A stretch of 64,000 nt of DNA from Actinoalloteichus caeruleus DSM 43889 (lineage in GTDB: Bacteria; Actinomycetota; Actinomycetes; Mycobacteriales; Pseudonocardiaceae), in assembly GCF_000429185.2 (NCBI RefSeq), contig NZ_AUBJ02000001.1, positions 3,348,001 through 3,412,000 on the forward strand, given 5' to 3'. The translations under genes were made by a program, and so were the position numbers. Positions 25,794 through 34,635 of the stretch are shown one piece after another. The stretch's first letter is position 1. The number at the start of each line of letters is the position of its first letter. The notes under the pieces were generated by a model, which was not told where the DNA came from, did not search any database, and saw nothing but the letters and a program-made list of their open reading frames with translations.

Positions 25794-26893
25794 CCCAGGA
25801 CCAGGTCCCGCCACTCCGAGACCCACTCGTCCCGGTTGCCCTCGACCTCGTCCGCTGGGAGGGTCACCGACTCCTCGGGCAGCGGCGCGGCCTCCCGCCA
25901 GGCCTCGGGCAGCTCGACGTCCGCGCGCACGGGGTAGACGTACATGTACTCGGCCAGCTGCGCCTGGAACGGCTCGGACAGCAGGAAGTCCACGACCGCG
26001 CGGGCGTCCTCCGGCCTGTCGGTCCCCGCGAGCACGCCCGCGTACTCGACCTGCTGGTAGCAGGTGTCCAGCAGCGCCTCCGTCCTCGGCGTCCCGTCCG
26101 CACCGATCTCGGCGGCCGGCGAGGACGCGTAGGACACCACGATCGGCCTGGGGCCGTTCCCGGACGATCCGGAGAAGTCCTGGGTGTAGGCCTCGGTCCA
26201 CCCCCCGGTGACCCGCACCCCGTTGTCCCGGAGGCCGGTCCAGTAGTCCCGCCAGCCGTCCTCCCCGGCGTGGGCGATGGTGGCCAGCAGGAACGCCAGC
26301 CCCGGCGAGGACGTCGCCGGGTCCTGCACGACCAGGAGGTCGCGGTAGGCGGGGTCCAGCAGGTCGTCGAGACCGGTGGGAGCCGGTACGTCGGACTCGG
26401 CGAACCACTCCCGGTCGATGTTCAGGCACACGTCGCCGACGTCGATCGCGGTCAACGCGTCCGAGTCGGCCACCCGGTAGTCGTCGGCGCCCCGCTCGGC
26501 GCGCGGGCTCCGGTAGTCCTCGAACACGCCCTCCGCCAGTGCCCGCCCGGCGAAGGTGGAGTCCACGCCGAAGGCGACGTCGCCGATCGGGTTGTCCCTG
26601 CTCAGCACCAGCGAGTTCGTCAGTTCACCGGCGTCGCCGCTCTGCCGGATGTCGAGGTCGATGCCGGACTCGCGTTCGAAGGCGGCGACGACCTCCTCGT
26701 CGTAGGAGAAGGAGTCGTGGGTCACCAGCACGACCGACCGGGAGTCGTCGGACCCGTCGTCGGAGCCGCCCCCCACGACGCTGCACCCGGCGGTGAGGCC
26801 CACGGCGGTCACCAGACCGACCGCCAGGCCGCGCTGGCGGAACCGATCGGCGCGCGTGGAGAACGCACCCGCTGGACTGGTGACTCCGGACAT
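25790..26893 (-). CDS. thiB: Thiamine-binding lipoprotein
   Basis: A 367-residue periplasmic-type binding protein anchored as a lipoprotein (lipobox LTAGC, Cys37). The mature part begins VVLVTHDSFSYDEEVVAAFE, the N-terminal pattern of ThiB/TbpA. It also contains the DPATSSPGLAFLL segment common to thiamine/iron binding proteins. GGGAGGG lies five bases before the ATG. It is first in the thiBPQ operon and directly behind a TPP riboswitch, which fixes the substrate as thiamine or its phosphates. Confidence 0.9.
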   Translation of the reverse strand: MSGVTSPAGAFSTRADRFRQRGLAVGLVTAVGLTAGCSVVGGGSDDGSDDSRSVVLVTHDSFSYDEEVVAAFERESGIDLDIRQSGDAGELTNSLVLSRDNPIGDVAFGVDSTFAGRALAEGVFEDYRSPRAERGADDYRVADSDALTAIDVGDVCLNIDREWFAESDVPAPTGLDDLLDPAYRDLLVVQDPATSSPGLAFLLATIAHAGEDGWRDYWTGLRDNGVRVTGGWTEAYTQDFSGSSGNGPRPIVVSYASSPAAEIGADGTPRTEALLDTCYQQVEYAGVLAGTDRPEDARAVVDFLLSEPFQAQLAEYMYVYPVRADVELPEAWREAAPLPEESVTLPADEVEGNRDEWVSEWRDLVLG

Positions 26894-26951
26894 TCGACCC
26901 TCCCGTGACGTGGGCCGGGCGTGGGCCGCCGTCCACCCGTCACGCGGGGCC

Positions 26952-27077
26952 TCCCTGCGCCGGCATGATCCGGATCAGGTGGCGGGGGAACCGGGTCCTC
27001 CCGCTGGACGGTCGAGGGCTTCGTCGTGGTCCGCTGGCGGACCACGCCCTCCTCTCAGCCCGGCGCACCGGACTCCC
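26952..27077 (-). ncRNA. TPP riboswitch (THI element)
   Basis: On the minus strand this reads from GGGAGTCCGG and GCCGGGCTGAGAGG to ACCTGATCCGGATCATGCC and GGCGCAGGGA. These are the conserved pyrimidine-sensor and pyrophosphate-sensor parts of the TPP aptamer in the right order, 58 bases before thiB. Between them the variable P3 arm carries a perfect 8-bp hairpin (27026-27033 with 27038-27045). Binding of thiamine pyrophosphate is expected to shut off thiBPQ, probably at translation, since no clear terminator with a T-run follows. Confidence 0.93.
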
Positions 27078-27680
27078 GTGGCGGCATTCACCCTACGCCG
27101 ACGCCGGAGGGGACCCGGGCACCCGGTCCGGGTAACGGCCCTTCGTCCGGTGGGCGGCCGGCCGCCGCGTCCGTTCGGCGCGGCCGGGGGCGTGGCCGCG
27201 CCGTCCCACCAGGAGATGCCCCACCTCGTTCCCGGTCCCCGGTGTCCGGCTCCCAGTCGCACGGCGGTGCACCCGGCCGAGCCAGCCCTCCGGGCCCCGT
27301 TCCGATCGACCGCCGATGCCGGTCGCCCCGACCTGGTCCCCGGGTCAGCACACGCCGCCGCACACCGACGCGTGCCACGCCGAGGGCGATGCCCGATCCG
27401 GGTCCGGCCGCACCGAGTCCGCCGGCGCATCCCGCCCGGTCCCACCATGTTGGACGGGCACCCGCGCCCCTGCCCGCGACGCCACCGACGAACTAGCCTG
27501 ACCGCCGGATCGGGCCCCGAACCGGGAGGACGTCGTCGTCCGGCCCGAGACCCCGCGCCCCGCCGGGGTGGGCACCGGCCCGCCCCGGCCGACGACGAGG
27601 CGGGCGTCCCGGCACGACGCCCACACCGACCCCGTCGCCGTGGCCCGACGAACCCGCACCTCCGCGATGGAGACACCGAC
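27078..27680. other. Divergent intergenic region, no gene seen
   Basis: About 600 bases separate the TPP riboswitch from the divergent transporter gene. Open frames exist on both strands but are Arg/Pro-rich and show no domain, good start or coupling. A TAGCCT hexamer at 27494-27499 fits a -10 element for the plus strand but has no clear -35 partner. Confidence 0.45.
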
Positions 27681-28988
27681 ATGAGCGCGACACCAGCCGA
27701 CACCGGGGAACCCGAGACCGGCGCCGGGCACCCGTCAGCCCACCGCCTCGGGGGTCCGCTCGTCGCCCCGACCTCGCACATCCGACCGGCGCCCCCCGAA
27801 GCTCCCCCGGTCCGCACCGCTCCCGTGGTGGTCGCCGGCCTCCTCGCGCTCGCCCTGAGCTGGCACGTCTGGCTCGCGCACGGCGCCCAGCAGGCCACGC
27901 TCCTCGTCATCGGCCTGGGGCTCGGCGTCACCCTGTTCCACTCCCGGTTCGGTTTCACCTCCGCGTGGCGGCAGCTCGTCTCGGTCGGCAACGGTTCCGG
28001 CCTCCGGGCGCACGCCCTGCTCATCGGCACCACCGCGACCCTGGTGACCCTGCTCATCGGCACCGGGACCGGCCTGTTCGGCACCACCCCCTCCGCCGCC
28101 GCCGGGGACATCGGTCTGCCCCTGTTCCTCGGGGCGTTCCTGTTCGGGCTGGGCATGCAGCTGGGTGGCGCCTGCGCCTCCGGCACCCTCTTCGCCGTCG
28201 GCTCCGGGCAGTCGACCATCGTCCTCACCCTGGGCGGGTTCGTGGCCGGCTCGGTCCTCTACACCTGGCAGTACGGCTGGTTCGACTCGCTGCCCACCGT
28301 GCCCGGCGCGCTGCTGTCCGACCACGTCGGCTGGTTCGGTTCCTGGCTGGTCACCCTGACCGCGCTCGGGCTGGTCGTCCTCGTCAGCGTCGCGGTGCAA
28401 CGCCGCCGCGACCCGCCCCCGGTCGGTGCCGTTCCCACCGCGCGCGGCGCCGCCCGCGTCCTGCGCGGCTCCTGGCCGATGCTCGTCGGAGCCGTCGTCC
28501 TCGCTGTCCTCGCGGCGGCGGTCCTGCTCGTCTCCGGCGGCACCTGGGGCGTGACCAACGCCTTCGGGTTGTGGGGCGCGAAGCTGCTCCAGGTGCTGGG
28601 CGCGCAGCCCGAGCAGTGGGCGTTCTGGCAGGAGCCCGGCAACGCGGAGATGCTGGCCTCCCCCGTCCTGGCCCACAAGAACAGCCTGACCAACATCGGC
28701 ATCATGGTCGGCGCGGCCATCGCCGCCGGCGCCGCCGGGGCGTGGCGCCTCCACCGCCACATCCCGTGGCGCACGGCGCTGGCGGCGGTGCTGGGCGGTG
28801 TGATCATGGGTGTCGGGGCCCGCCTCGCGAGTGGCTGCAACATCGGCGCCTACCTCGGTGGGATCTCCACCGGGAGCGTCTCCGGCTGGCTGTGGGCGGT
28901 CGCCGCGCTCGTGGGCACCTGGGTGGGGCTGCGACTGCGGCCCCTGTTCGGCCTGGCCAACCCCCGGCCGAGCGACGGGGCGTGCTGA
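27681..28988 (+). CDS. YeeE/YedE (TsuA-type) thiosulfate/sulfur transporter
   Basis: A 435-residue inner-membrane protein with about ten hydrophobic segments after a 45-residue cytoplasmic N-terminus. Two short Cys motifs that characterise the family are present: GGACASGTLF (near residue 160) and ASGCNIGAYLGG (near 390). In TsuA the cysteines relay thiosulfate through the membrane. GGAG lies about eight bases before ATG 27681. A TusA-like sulfur carrier partner is commonly encoded next door but is absent here. Import of thiosulfate or another sulfur species is the likely job. Confidence 0.85.
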   Translation: MSATPADTGEPETGAGHPSAHRLGGPLVAPTSHIRPAPPEAPPVRTAPVVVAGLLALALSWHVWLAHGAQQATLLVIGLGLGVTLFHSRFGFTSAWRQLVSVGNGSGLRAHALLIGTTATLVTLLIGTGTGLFGTTPSAAAGDIGLPLFLGAFLFGLGMQLGGACASGTLFAVGSGQSTIVLTLGGFVAGSVLYTWQYGWFDSLPTVPGALLSDHVGWFGSWLVTLTALGLVVLVSVAVQRRRDPPPVGAVPTARGAARVLRGSWPMLVGAVVLAVLAAAVLLVSGGTWGVTNAFGLWGAKLLQVLGAQPEQWAFWQEPGNAEMLASPVLAHKNSLTNIGIMVGAAIAAGAAGAWRLHRHIPWRTALAAVLGGVIMGVGARLASGCNIGAYLGGISTGSVSGWLWAVAALVGTWVGLRLRPLFGLANPRPSDGAC

Positions 28989-29058
28989 GCAGCGGCGCCC
29001 GCACGGCCCGGCGCACGGCGACCGGGCACGACCCGACCCCGCGCCCCGGGACGGCCTC

Positions 29059-29089
29059 CCCGCTCGGACGCCTCCCGCCTCCGAGCGGG
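29059..29089 (+). terminator. Terminator after the sulfur transporter gene
   Basis: A perfect 10-bp stem (29059-29068 with 29080-29089) with an 11-base loop lies 70 bases after the stop codon. Confidence 0.6.
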
Positions 29090-29145
29090 CAGCGCGGGGG
29101 GAACGGCCGGGTGCGCCCGACGCCGAGAACCCCCACCATGGACGC

Positions 29146-29442
29146 ATGACCGATCTGCTGACCTCGGACCAGATCGCCACCGCCCTTGGCACGCTCCCCG
29201 ACTGGCGCCGGGAGGGCAGCGCACTGGTCCGCACCGTCGAACTGGCCGGCTTCCCCTCGGCGATCGCCGTCGTGAACCGGGTCGCGGAGATCGCGGAGAA
29301 CGACAACCACCACCCGGACATCGACATCCGGTACGCCACGCTCACCTTCCGGTTGTCCACCCACGTGGCCGGCGGGATCACCGCCTCGGACGTCACCCTC
29401 GCCGAGGAGATCGACGAGGTGCTGAGGGTGATGGCCGGCTGA
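29146..29442 (+). CDS. Pterin-4a-carbinolamine dehydratase
   Basis: A 98-residue enzyme of the PCD/DCoH family, which dehydrates 4a-hydroxytetrahydropterin. The signature END-NHHPDI with the paired catalytic histidines is near residues 45-51. It is followed by the strand YATLTFRLSTHVAGGIT with the third conserved His, so the active site looks complete. Length is typical. No aromatic amino acid hydroxylase is encoded nearby, so the true substrate here is uncertain; bacterial members also appear in folate and molybdopterin contexts. It converges with the GT87 gene. Confidence 0.9.
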   Translation: MTDLLTSDQIATALGTLPDWRREGSALVRTVELAGFPSAIAVVNRVAEIAENDNHHPDIDIRYATLTFRLSTHVAGGITASDVTLAEEIDEVLRVMAG

Positions 29443-29479
29443 CCGCCCGAGCACGACCCCGGGCGCCGGGCGCGGCCCG

Positions 29480-30862
29480 TCAGCCCTCCGCGTTCTCCAC
29501 GCTCGCGGACTCGGCCCGCCCACTCCGCCGGCCCAGCCGGTTCTGCGGCTTCAGCACCGAACTCACCCGGCCCCGCAGCACCCGGGTCCGCAACCAGATG
29601 TCGTTGGCCTGCCCGGACCCGGGCGGGAGGGGCGGGACGGGTGGCACCTTGGGGGCCGCCCGGGCCCCGGCCGCCACCGCCAGCAGGGTGAGCAGCGCCG
29701 CCACCGGGTACGCCCAGCCGAGAGCGGCCAGCGGCCACGGCCGCGAGAAGTCGACCTTCCCGGGTTCCAGGGCCTGCAACTGGTGGACGAGGTAGGACGT
29801 CATCAGCAAGGTCCACAACACCGTCGTCGAGGCCAGGAGCGGGCGGGCGCGCATCGGGTGGCACACCAGCCACACCAACGCCGGCACCACCCACACCCAT
29901 TCGTGGCTCCACGCGGCCGGGGCGATCAACAGCCCGAGGAGCTGGACCGTCACCACCGCGCCCAGCACGTCACCCTTGCGGATCGTCGCGTACAACGCCC
30001 GACCGGCCAGGACCGCGGTCACCACGGCCGCGAGCAGCCAGGGCCAGGAAGTCCCGACGTCGTAGCCGAGCGTCCGCGACAAGGCACCCCGCAGCGACTG
30101 GTTGTCGACCGAAGCGACCGGGTCGATCCGCTCCCCCCTGCCGGCGATCGTCGTCCAGAACTGGCTGGACTGCTGCGCCGACACGAAGAACCCGATACCG
30201 ATGGTGGCGAGGAAGGCGCCGAACGCCCACGCCGCCGCCGTGAACCGCCGCGTCGCGAGGAAGTACATCCCCGCGACGGCGGCCCCGAGCTTGATACCGG
30301 CGGCCAACCCGACGCCGACCCCCCCGAGCACCCGGCGCCCCGTGGTGACCGCCGTGACGAGCACCGCGGCCAACGGCAGGCTGAGGTGTCCCTCCACCAG
30401 GCTCGTCCGCACCGGTTCCAACCACAGCACGAGCGCGGTGGCGACCAGGGCCCGTCGACGCCACGTCAGCCACGCCGACGCCCCGATCACGCCACCGGGA
30501 GCGCGGGACATCGCGAAGACACGCATGGCCCGCGACACGATCCACCACAGGCAGACGAGGGACACGCCCTGCCAGACGAGCCGGAGCACCCCCCACGGGA
30601 CGACCGCGAGCGGCAACAGGAGCACGGCGGCGAACGGGGGCGCCGTGAACGGGGTGGTGAACGCGGCGATGTCCGGGTTCCACGAGGTGAACTCGTAGAG
30701 ATCCCCACTGATCAACTGCGGAGCGTTGCCCCGCAGGCTCTGCAGGCTCGGCAACTGGGTCTGGTCGAGCAGCAGGCTGGCGGCGACGTGCAGGACCAGG
30801 GAGACCAGGAGGAACAGGGGCGCGTACCGCAGCAACCTGGACTCAACCGCGCGAAGATCCAC
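29480..30862 (-). CDS. GT87-family polyprenyl-phosphate mannosyltransferase-like membrane protein
   Basis: A 460-residue membrane protein with about ten hydrophobic segments. An early external loop with acidic residues (SGDLYEFTSWNPD) and the central DNQSLRGALSR and WSHEWVWVVP motifs are seen in actinobacterial alpha-mannosyltransferases of the GT87/DUF2029 class. Those enzymes extend lipomannan/arabinomannan-type glycans using polyprenyl-phosphate sugars. A basic cytoplasmic tail of about 60 residues follows. I prefer GTG 30862, preceded by GGAGAGG, over a GTG 12 codons earlier. The donor sugar is inferred from the family. Confidence 0.8.
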   Translation of the reverse strand: MDLRAVESRLLRYAPLFLLVSLVLHVAASLLLDQTQLPSLQSLRGNAPQLISGDLYEFTSWNPDIAAFTTPFTAPPFAAVLLLPLAVVPWGVLRLVWQGVSLVCLWWIVSRAMRVFAMSRAPGGVIGASAWLTWRRRALVATALVLWLEPVRTSLVEGHLSLPLAAVLVTAVTTGRRVLGGVGVGLAAGIKLGAAVAGMYFLATRRFTAAAWAFGAFLATIGIGFFVSAQQSSQFWTTIAGRGERIDPVASVDNQSLRGALSRTLGYDVGTSWPWLLAAVVTAVLAGRALYATIRKGDVLGAVVTVQLLGLLIAPAAWSHEWVWVVPALVWLVCHPMRARPLLASTTVLWTLLMTSYLVHQLQALEPGKVDFSRPWPLAALGWAYPVAALLTLLAVAAGARAAPKVPPVPPLPPGSGQANDIWLRTRVLRGRVSSVLKPQNRLGRRSGRAESASVENAEG

Positions 30863-31197
30863 CGTTCCCTCTCCACCACGACCGCTGCGCGCGGTCACGT
30901 CACCGGCTCAACCTGTCGTCGCCGCGCGACACAGTGTAAGAGCCGGGAGCAAGGCCCGTTGCCACCACGGGCACCCGTTGTCAGCCACTGCACAGGGAAG
31001 CAACCCGGGGCGCCCCACCACGTCGCCCCGCCCGCACGAGGACGTCCGAGACGGAGCGCGCCGGCCCGGCTCCGGCCCCCACCCGGTCACCGCGAGGACC
31101 ATCCGGTCCAGCGCCGCGCGAGACACCCGCCAGGACGCCGTCCGTGGTGGCCCCACGAGAACCCGCCCCAGGCGTCGGCCCCTCCTACGATCCACGG

Positions 31198-32040
31198 GTG
31201 CGGATCGGACTGAGCGACGAGCAACTCACCCTGGTGTCCACCTGGTTCCCCGGCTTCGAGGTGGTCACCGACCACAGCTGGGGACTCGTCGACACCACCG
31301 TCCTCCACCTGCGCGCCGACTCCGGCGACATCGTGGTCAAGGCCGCCGGCCCGGCCAACCACCACATCACCAGGGAGATCGTCGCGCACCGGCGCTGGAC
31401 CGGCCCGTGGCTGGCCACCGCCAGCGTCAACCGCCTCCTGCACGCGGACGCGGAGCTGAACGTGCTGGCCCTGAGCCACCTGCCGGGTGGGCTCGTCCTC
31501 GACGACCCCCATGCCGTCGCCGACCCCGACACCTACCGGCAGGCCGGCGCGCTGCTCGCCGCGTTCCACCACCAACACCGCGTCGTCTCCGAGACCCACG
31601 AGGCGGAAGCGGACGCCAAGGCGCTGGCCTGGCTGGACCGCGAACACCGCGTCGACCCGGCGACCGTCGTGGCACTCCGCGCCGCCATCGCCACCCACGA
31701 GCACCAGCCGGTCGAACTGGTCCCGACGCACGGCGACTGGCACCCCCGCAACTGGCTGCTGCACGAAGGAGTGGTCAGCGTCATCGACCTCGGTCGCGCC
31801 GCGCCGCGACCCGCGTGGACCGACCTCGCCCGGCTGGCCCGCCAGGAGTGGCAGGGCGCCGAGCACCTCGAACGCGCCTTCCTGGCCGGGTACGGCGAGG
31901 ACCCGCGCGAGCCCGCGCCGTGGCGGGCGACCCTGTTGCGGGAGGCGGTCGGTACGGCCGTCTGGGCCTACCAGGTGGGGGACGAGCAGTTCGAACGGCA
32001 GGGGCACCGGATGATCCGCCAGGCACTCGACCTGTACTGA
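31198..32040 (+). CDS. APH-fold phosphotransferase
   Basis: A 280-residue kinase-like protein of the aminoglycoside/choline phosphotransferase superfamily. The VVKAA nucleotide-binding Lys is at about 48, the catalytic loop HGDWHPRN at 178-185 with Asp180 and Asn185 intact, and the metal-binding IDLGR at 196-200. All catalytic residues are kept, so it is probably active on a small molecule. The substrate is unknown and antibiotic resistance should not be assumed. The GTG at 31198 starts the conserved region; a GTG at 31144 would add 18 residues. It stands alone, followed by a hairpin. Confidence 0.82.
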   Translation: MRIGLSDEQLTLVSTWFPGFEVVTDHSWGLVDTTVLHLRADSGDIVVKAAGPANHHITREIVAHRRWTGPWLATASVNRLLHADAELNVLALSHLPGGLVLDDPHAVADPDTYRQAGALLAAFHHQHRVVSETHEAEADAKALAWLDREHRVDPATVVALRAAIATHEHQPVELVPTHGDWHPRNWLLHEGVVSVIDLGRAAPRPAWTDLARLARQEWQGAEHLERAFLAGYGEDPREPAPWRATLLREAVGTAVWAYQVGDEQFERQGHRMIRQALDLY

Positions 32041-32058
32041 TCTTCCCCGGCGAGCAGC

Positions 32059-32078
32059 GTTCCGGGCACCGCCGGAAC
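32059..32078 (+). terminator. Hairpin after the APH-fold gene
   Basis: GTTCCGG (32059-32065) pairs perfectly with CCGGAAC (32072-32078) across a 6-base loop, 18 bases after the stop codon. Confidence 0.5.
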
Positions 32079-32099
32079 CCACGGGCGGCGGGGGCCGTG

Positions 32100-32500
32100 C
32101 GCGGCAGCGACCGGTGAGGCACGCGAGTCGGAGTTCGCGAAGCTCGCGACGGAGAACCCCACGCTCCTGGACCTGACGAATACGAGGAAGCACCAGCCGG
32201 AGAACCCAACGTCACGCACTCGGCTGGGAAAGCCTTCGAACCCCTTGGTTGATCTGATTCACGAGGGCCAGAACAGGCGCGTGCTCCGGACAAACCCCCG
32301 GAGTGGAGAACGGGATCACCCCCCACGCCACGTCAACGGGCGCGCCACCCCCGGTCGCCACCGGGCTGCCGGACACCGATCGCCCGGACGAGCTGACCGA
32401 CGCGGCGGTGTACCAGTTCCTCAGGGGGAACCGCGCCAGAGGACCATGGCGTGCGGCGCGGTGCCCGGATCACGGGCCAGGAGAGCCCGCCCCGGCTCGC
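32100..32500 (+). other. Probable relics of two unrecognised coding sequences
   Basis: Two short plus-strand stretches have strong GC-ending codon use. One is at about 32113-32175 (reading SEFAKLATENPTLLDLTN). The other is from GTG 32303 to about 32455 (reading ELTDAAVYQFLRGNRARG). Both lose coding character before reaching a natural end, and between them the GC content falls. Neither matches a family I know. They look like leftovers of an old insertion or of decayed genes between the APH-fold gene and the hydrolase. Confidence 0.3.
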
Positions 32501-32528
32501 GTCCTCCCTGGGATCGCCGCCCCAGGTG

Positions 32529-33344
32529 TCACACCTCGACGACGCCGCCCGAGGCTGCCTGGACACATCTCCCCCAGTCACGCAGCGCGGTCCCCACCAT
32601 CCGTGGCTGTTCGAGATGAACGTTGTGGCCGGCGCCATCGAGCGCGAGGTACGTCGCACGCGGGTAGTGGGTGAGAAGCGCGAACTGGTCCTCATACCCG
32701 ACTACGTGGTCCTGGCGACCTGTGAGGATCAAGGTCGGTCCCTGGAACGTGCCCGCGGTGTCCGGCGACGCCCTGAGGAAGTAGCGCTGCGAGAGCCTGC
32801 CCATCGCATCAGGGTCAGCGGCGCGGATGCCGGGGAGTGCGTGGACGCGGAACGCGTCCCAGGACTCCTGCGTCTGCCGGGCCGCGACGCTCGTGAACTC
32901 CTCGGCGTCGGCGGGCGGCAACGACCGCAGAAGGTCCTGATCGCGGACGACGAGGGACCGCTCCGGTCGAACGCGCCGCGATGGGGCTGGGTCGACCACT
33001 GGAGCGATGAGCGCGAGACCCAGGACCTGGTCGGGGAACCGGGTGACGACATGACGAGCGAGAAGGCCGCCCAGCGAACTGCCCAGCAGGGCGAACGGCT
33101 CGTCGCCGACGAGTTCGTGGACCGTCTCCACCAGCCAGTCCGCGAGTTCTGGGAGACCGCCCGCCGCATCCAGCGGCGGTGTCAGGCCGAACCCCGGAAG
33201 ATCGAGGTAGATGCGCTCCCAGGAGCCCGAGGCGGCCAGGTCGTCGTCGAGCGGGAGCAGCAGCCGGTGGTCGACGCCGTTGCCGTGAACGGCAACGAGG
33301 GGGAGTCCCTGCCCCTTGCGTACGACGTTCGGCTGGACCCTCAC
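32529..33344 (-). CDS. Alpha/beta hydrolase
   Basis: A 271-residue single-domain alpha/beta hydrolase. The oxyanion-hole segment VHGNG is at 19-23, the nucleophile elbow GSSLGG at 88-93 (Ser90), Asp212 in the TGRQDHVVG strand end, and His240 in GAGHN. The triad is complete and no signal peptide is present, so it acts in the cytoplasm on an ester, amide or C-C substrate that cannot be named. Its GTG start overlaps the ychF stop by four bases, so it is translated together with a universal GTPase, which is an unusual partner. Confidence 0.85.
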   Translation of the reverse strand: MRVQPNVVRKGQGLPLVAVHGNGVDHRLLLPLDDDLAASGSWERIYLDLPGFGLTPPLDAAGGLPELADWLVETVHELVGDEPFALLGSSLGGLLARHVVTRFPDQVLGLALIAPVVDPAPSRRVRPERSLVVRDQDLLRSLPPADAEEFTSVAARQTQESWDAFRVHALPGIRAADPDAMGRLSQRYFLRASPDTAGTFQGPTLILTGRQDHVVGYEDQFALLTHYPRATYLALDGAGHNVHLEQPRMVGTALRDWGRCVQAASGGVVEV

Positions 33345-34441
33345 TTCTTGCCGCCGCCGGAGGTGTTCCCGTGACGGAACTCGACGACGTCGCCGTCGGC
33401 CATCACGTAGTCCTTGCCCTCCATCCGGACCTTGCCGGCGGAACGGGCGGTGGCCATCGAGCCGGCCTCGACGAGGTCGTCGAAGGAGACGACCTCGGCC
33501 TTGATGAAGCTGCGCTCGAAGTCGGTGTGGATGACGCCGGCCGCCTGGGGAGCGGTCGCTCCCCGTCGGATGGTCCAGGCCCTGGCCTCCTTCGGGCCGG
33601 CGGTCAGGTAGGTCTGGAGTCCGAGCGTGTGGAACCCGGCACGGGCCAGGGCGTGCAGGCCCGGCTCGTGCTGGCCGATGGTCTCCAGCAGCTCCCGCGC
33701 CGACTCCTCGTCCAGCTCGATCAGTTCGGACTCGACCTTGGCGTCGAGGAACACCGCGTCGGCGGGCGCGACCAGCTCCCGCAGCTCGGCCATCCGGTCC
33801 TCGCTGGTCAGCACGCCCTCGTCGGCGTTGAAGACGTAGAGGAACGGCTTCAACGTGAGCAGGTTCAGCTCACGCAGCTCGTCGGTGTCCAGCTCGGCCC
33901 GCGCGGAGAACAACGTCCGCCCGGAGTCGAGGATCTCCTTGGCCGCCTCGGCGGCGGCCAGGGCCGGGCGACGGTCCTTGTGGGTCCGCGCCTCCTTCTC
34001 CAGCCGGGGCAGCGCGCGCTCCATCGTCTGGAGGTCCGCGAGGATCAGTTCCGTGTTGATCGTCTCGATGTCGCTGCCCGGGTCGACGCGGTCGTCGACG
34101 TGCACCACGTCCGGGTCGTCGAACACGCGGATGACCTGGCAGATCGCGTTGGCCTCCCGGATGTTGGCGAGGAACTGGTTTCCCAGGCCCGCCCCTTCGG
34201 AGGCGCCCTTGACGATGCCGGCGATGTCGACGAACGACACCGTGGCCGGCACGGTGCGCTGCGAGGAGAAGATCTCCGCGAGCTTGTCCAACCTGGTGTC
34301 GGGCAACGGCACCACACCCACGTTCGGCTCGATGGTGGCGAACGGGTAGTTCGCCGCGAGCACCTCGTTGCGGGTCAGCGCGTTGAACAGGGTGGATTTA
34401 CCGACGTTCGGCAGGCCGACGATGCCAAGGGTGAGACTCAC
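33341..34441 (-). CDS. ychF: Redox-regulated ATPase YchF
   Basis: A 366-residue Obg-like NTPase that prefers ATP and associates with ribosomes and stress responses. The P-loop GLPNVGKS is at 9-16, and G3 DIAGIVKGASEGAGLGNQFL follows with the family's hallmark insert. Next come an alpha-helical coiled-coil arm (about 130-200), the NADEG motif in place of NKxD, and the TGS domain at the C-terminus ending in the conserved RHGNT segment. Size and motifs are complete. The next gene downstream is coupled by four bases. Confidence 0.95.
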   Translation of the reverse strand: MSLTLGIVGLPNVGKSTLFNALTRNEVLAANYPFATIEPNVGVVPLPDTRLDKLAEIFSSQRTVPATVSFVDIAGIVKGASEGAGLGNQFLANIREANAICQVIRVFDDPDVVHVDDRVDPGSDIETINTELILADLQTMERALPRLEKEARTHKDRRPALAAAEAAKEILDSGRTLFSARAELDTDELRELNLLTLKPFLYVFNADEGVLTSEDRMAELRELVAPADAVFLDAKVESELIELDEESARELLETIGQHEPGLHALARAGFHTLGLQTYLTAGPKEARAWTIRRGATAPQAAGVIHTDFERSFIKAEVVSFDDLVEAGSMATARSAGKVRMEGKDYVMADGDVVEFRHGNTSGGGKK

Positions 34442-34635
34442 GACGGGCCAGTGTACGGACCACGGGTGGCGTGGCCGCGCGGGGCGGCGGGAGGGGCCGT
34501 TCCCCCCGGTGAGCGCCCACGCCGGCCTGGTCCCGGCTGGCCTCCTGACCCCGGTTGGACCGGCGATGTCGTGGGCACCGGGGCGAGCGGCGCGTTCGAC
34601 GCGGGCCGCACCGCGACCGGACGTCGGGTCGCGGG

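Noticed and set aside
31198-32040. Labelling the APH-fold gene as an aminoglycoside resistance gene
   Set aside because: Only the superfamily catalytic motifs are visible. Many such proteins phosphorylate metabolites, and nothing nearby indicates antibiotic resistance.
32225-32250. A GGTTCGA-like string on the minus strand that recalls a tRNA T-loop
   Set aside because: The flanking bases do not form the 5-bp T-stem, and no acceptor or anticodon arm can be drawn.
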